This document shows, one piece after another, positions 5,665 through 6,282 of a stretch of DNA of 6,282 nucleotides. Numbering within the stretch: position 1 is the first letter of the stretch; each line of letters starts with the position of its first letter. Position numbers and translations under genes: made by a program. This DNA is from Candidatus Shapirobacteria bacterium. Lineage in GTDB: Bacteria; Patescibacteriota; Microgenomatia; UBA12405. The stretch is from positions 1 through 6,282 of the forward strand of contig JAQVSW010000044.1 of assembly GCA_028700345.1 (NCBI GenBank). The letters run 5' to 3'. The notes beneath the pieces were generated by a model. The model was not told the DNA's origin and ran no database searches. It worked only from the letters and a program-made list of their open reading frames with translations.

Positions 5665-5679
5665 TAAAATAATAAAATA

Positions 5680-6282
5680 ATGACACAGTCTGATTTATTA
5701 AAATGTATTAGGAAGTACTTTTGGAGCCAAAATTTCACTGAAATCGAAGTCCCCTATCTCAACCCTACGCTCCCCCTCGAAGCCAATCTTTACTCTTTTA
5801 AAACTGCTTGGACTCATCGCCAGCAAAATTTCTATCTCCCCACCTCTCCCGAATTCGCTCTCAAAAAACATCTCGCTACCAATAAACAAAACTGTTTTTC
5901 CATTTCTCACTGTTTTCGTGACTTAGAAAACCAAGGGCCAGATCACACTCCTGAATTTTTAATGCTCGAATGGTACGAAATTGGCAAAAACTATTTAGAT
6001 TTGATGCTTTCAACTCAAAAATTTATTAACCACTTTTTAAAAATAAAATTTACCACCTTTAATCTTCCCCAAAATCTTCCTCAAAACGAAGTCGACTTTA
6101 ACCACTATTTCCTAAATGAAATTGAACCTAAACTACCCAAAAATAAAGCTGTTTTTATCACCGGTTATCCCACTTTTCTCTCCCCTTTGGCAAAAACAAG
6201 CGAAGTAAATAAATTTTCCGCGCGCAATCATGCCAACGAAGTGCCAGCGCGTGAGCACGGAAAATTTGGTTTACGAAGCGAT
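5680..6282 (+). CDS. epmA: EpmA/PoxA-type class II lysyl-tRNA synthetase paralogue, partial (runs off window)
   Basis: 201 codons are visible from ATG 5680 to the end. The protein starts directly in the class II catalytic core: motif 1-like RKYFWSQNFTEIEVPYLNP (11-29), FYLPTSPEFALKKHLA (51-66), and motif 2 SISHCFRDLENQGPDHTPEFLMLEWYE (74-100, Arg80). FITGYPTFLSPLAK (159-172) follows. The OB-fold anticodon-binding domain of true LysRS (about 150 residues) is absent, which points to EpmA/PoxA/GenX, the enzyme that attaches (beta-)lysine to elongation factor P. Motif 3 lies beyond the window. Between PLAK and the expected RFE block there are at least 30 residues against about 10 in E. coli EpmA, and the extra part is a palindromic repeat. 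No Shine-Dalgarno; TAAAAT lies 9 bases upstream. The adjacent radical SAM protein is not recognisably EpmB. Confidence 0.85.
   Translation, partial: MTQSDLLKCIRKYFWSQNFTEIEVPYLNPTLPLEANLYSFKTAWTHRQQNFYLPTSPEFALKKHLATNKQNCFSISHCFRDLENQGPDHTPEFLMLEWYEIGKNYLDLMLSTQKFINHFLKIKFTTFNLPQNLPQNEVDFNHYFLNEIEPKLPKNKAVFITGYPTFLSPLAKTSEVNKFSARNHANEVPAREHGKFGLRSD
6198..6281 (+). repeat. In-frame palindromic insertion in the epmA-like gene, with flanking direct repeat
   Basis: AAATTTTCCG (6211-6220) is perfectly complementary to CGGAAAATTT (6258-6267). Outside this, GTAAA (6205-6209) pairs with TTTAC (6270-6274); inside, CGCGC (6221-6225) pairs with GCGCG (6247-6251) across a 6-base bulge. The whole is bracketed by a direct repeat AAGCGA (6198-6203 and 6276-6281) with a 78-base period, exactly 26 codons, so the frame is kept. 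It encodes VNKFSARNHANEVPAREHGK and a few following residues, a polar stretch unlike its surroundings. Confidence 0.7.

Noticed and set aside
5698..5910. Minus-strand open frame of 70 codons
   Set aside because: It is antisense to the recognisable motif 1 and motif 2 region of the epmA-like gene.
1..6282. CRISPR array or tandem repeats
   Set aside because: No regularly spaced direct repeats are visible; the only repeats found are the two palindromic inserts and short motifs.

Overview
This is an AT-rich bacterial window with small, tightly packed genes, several tail-to-tail or start/stop overlaps, and almost no recognisable Shine-Dalgarno sequences. A short HPF, a zinc-ribbon bL33, an EpmA-like paralogue, the recombinase type and repeated -10-like boxes right before start codons together suggest a member of the Candidate Phyla Radiation (Patescibacteria, perhaps Microgenomates-like). 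That placement is inference; no taxonomic marker is complete enough here to prove it. TGA acts as an ordinary stop.

Left half (1-3180), accessory in character: a truncated PIG-L/LmbE deacetylase (minus) diverges from a full-length queuosine-salvage glycosylase of the Qng1/DUF2419 family (plus). The latter converges with a GNAT acetyltransferase (minus) with a 4-base stop overlap. Then come two headless remnants placed 5' end to 5' end: the C-terminal half of a TrmB-like methyltransferase (minus) and the C-terminal quarter of a large serine recombinase (plus). The recombinase remnant ends in a 4-base overlap with a stand-alone CHAT/caspase-like protease (minus). This reads as a decayed mobile island ending near a tRNA gene.

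Boundary (3181-3464): 153 bases without a gene, holding a T-arm-like fragment and a short palindrome. Then tRNA-Ser(UGA) on the minus strand with encoded CCA, and a 44-base gap with promoter signals.

Right half (3465-6282), housekeeping in character and all on the plus strand: hpf and an SGNH/GDSL hydrolase overlapping at TAATG; rpmG (bL33) with its own good promoter and probably a leaderless mRNA; a radical SAM protein overlapping the end of rpmG; and the N-terminal two thirds of an EpmA/PoxA-type lysyl-tRNA synthetase paralogue that runs off the window. Coding strands here are pyrimidine-rich (CTC, TCC, ACC codons), unlike the left half.

The most unusual signal is that the radical SAM gene and the EpmA-like gene each carry an in-frame inverted-repeat block of about 80 bases, where homologues appear to have no such segment. 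Both blocks share the 10-mer CGCAATCATG in the same reading frame (Arg-Asn-His). They look like members of a protein-coding palindromic repeat family, analogous to Rickettsia palindromic elements.
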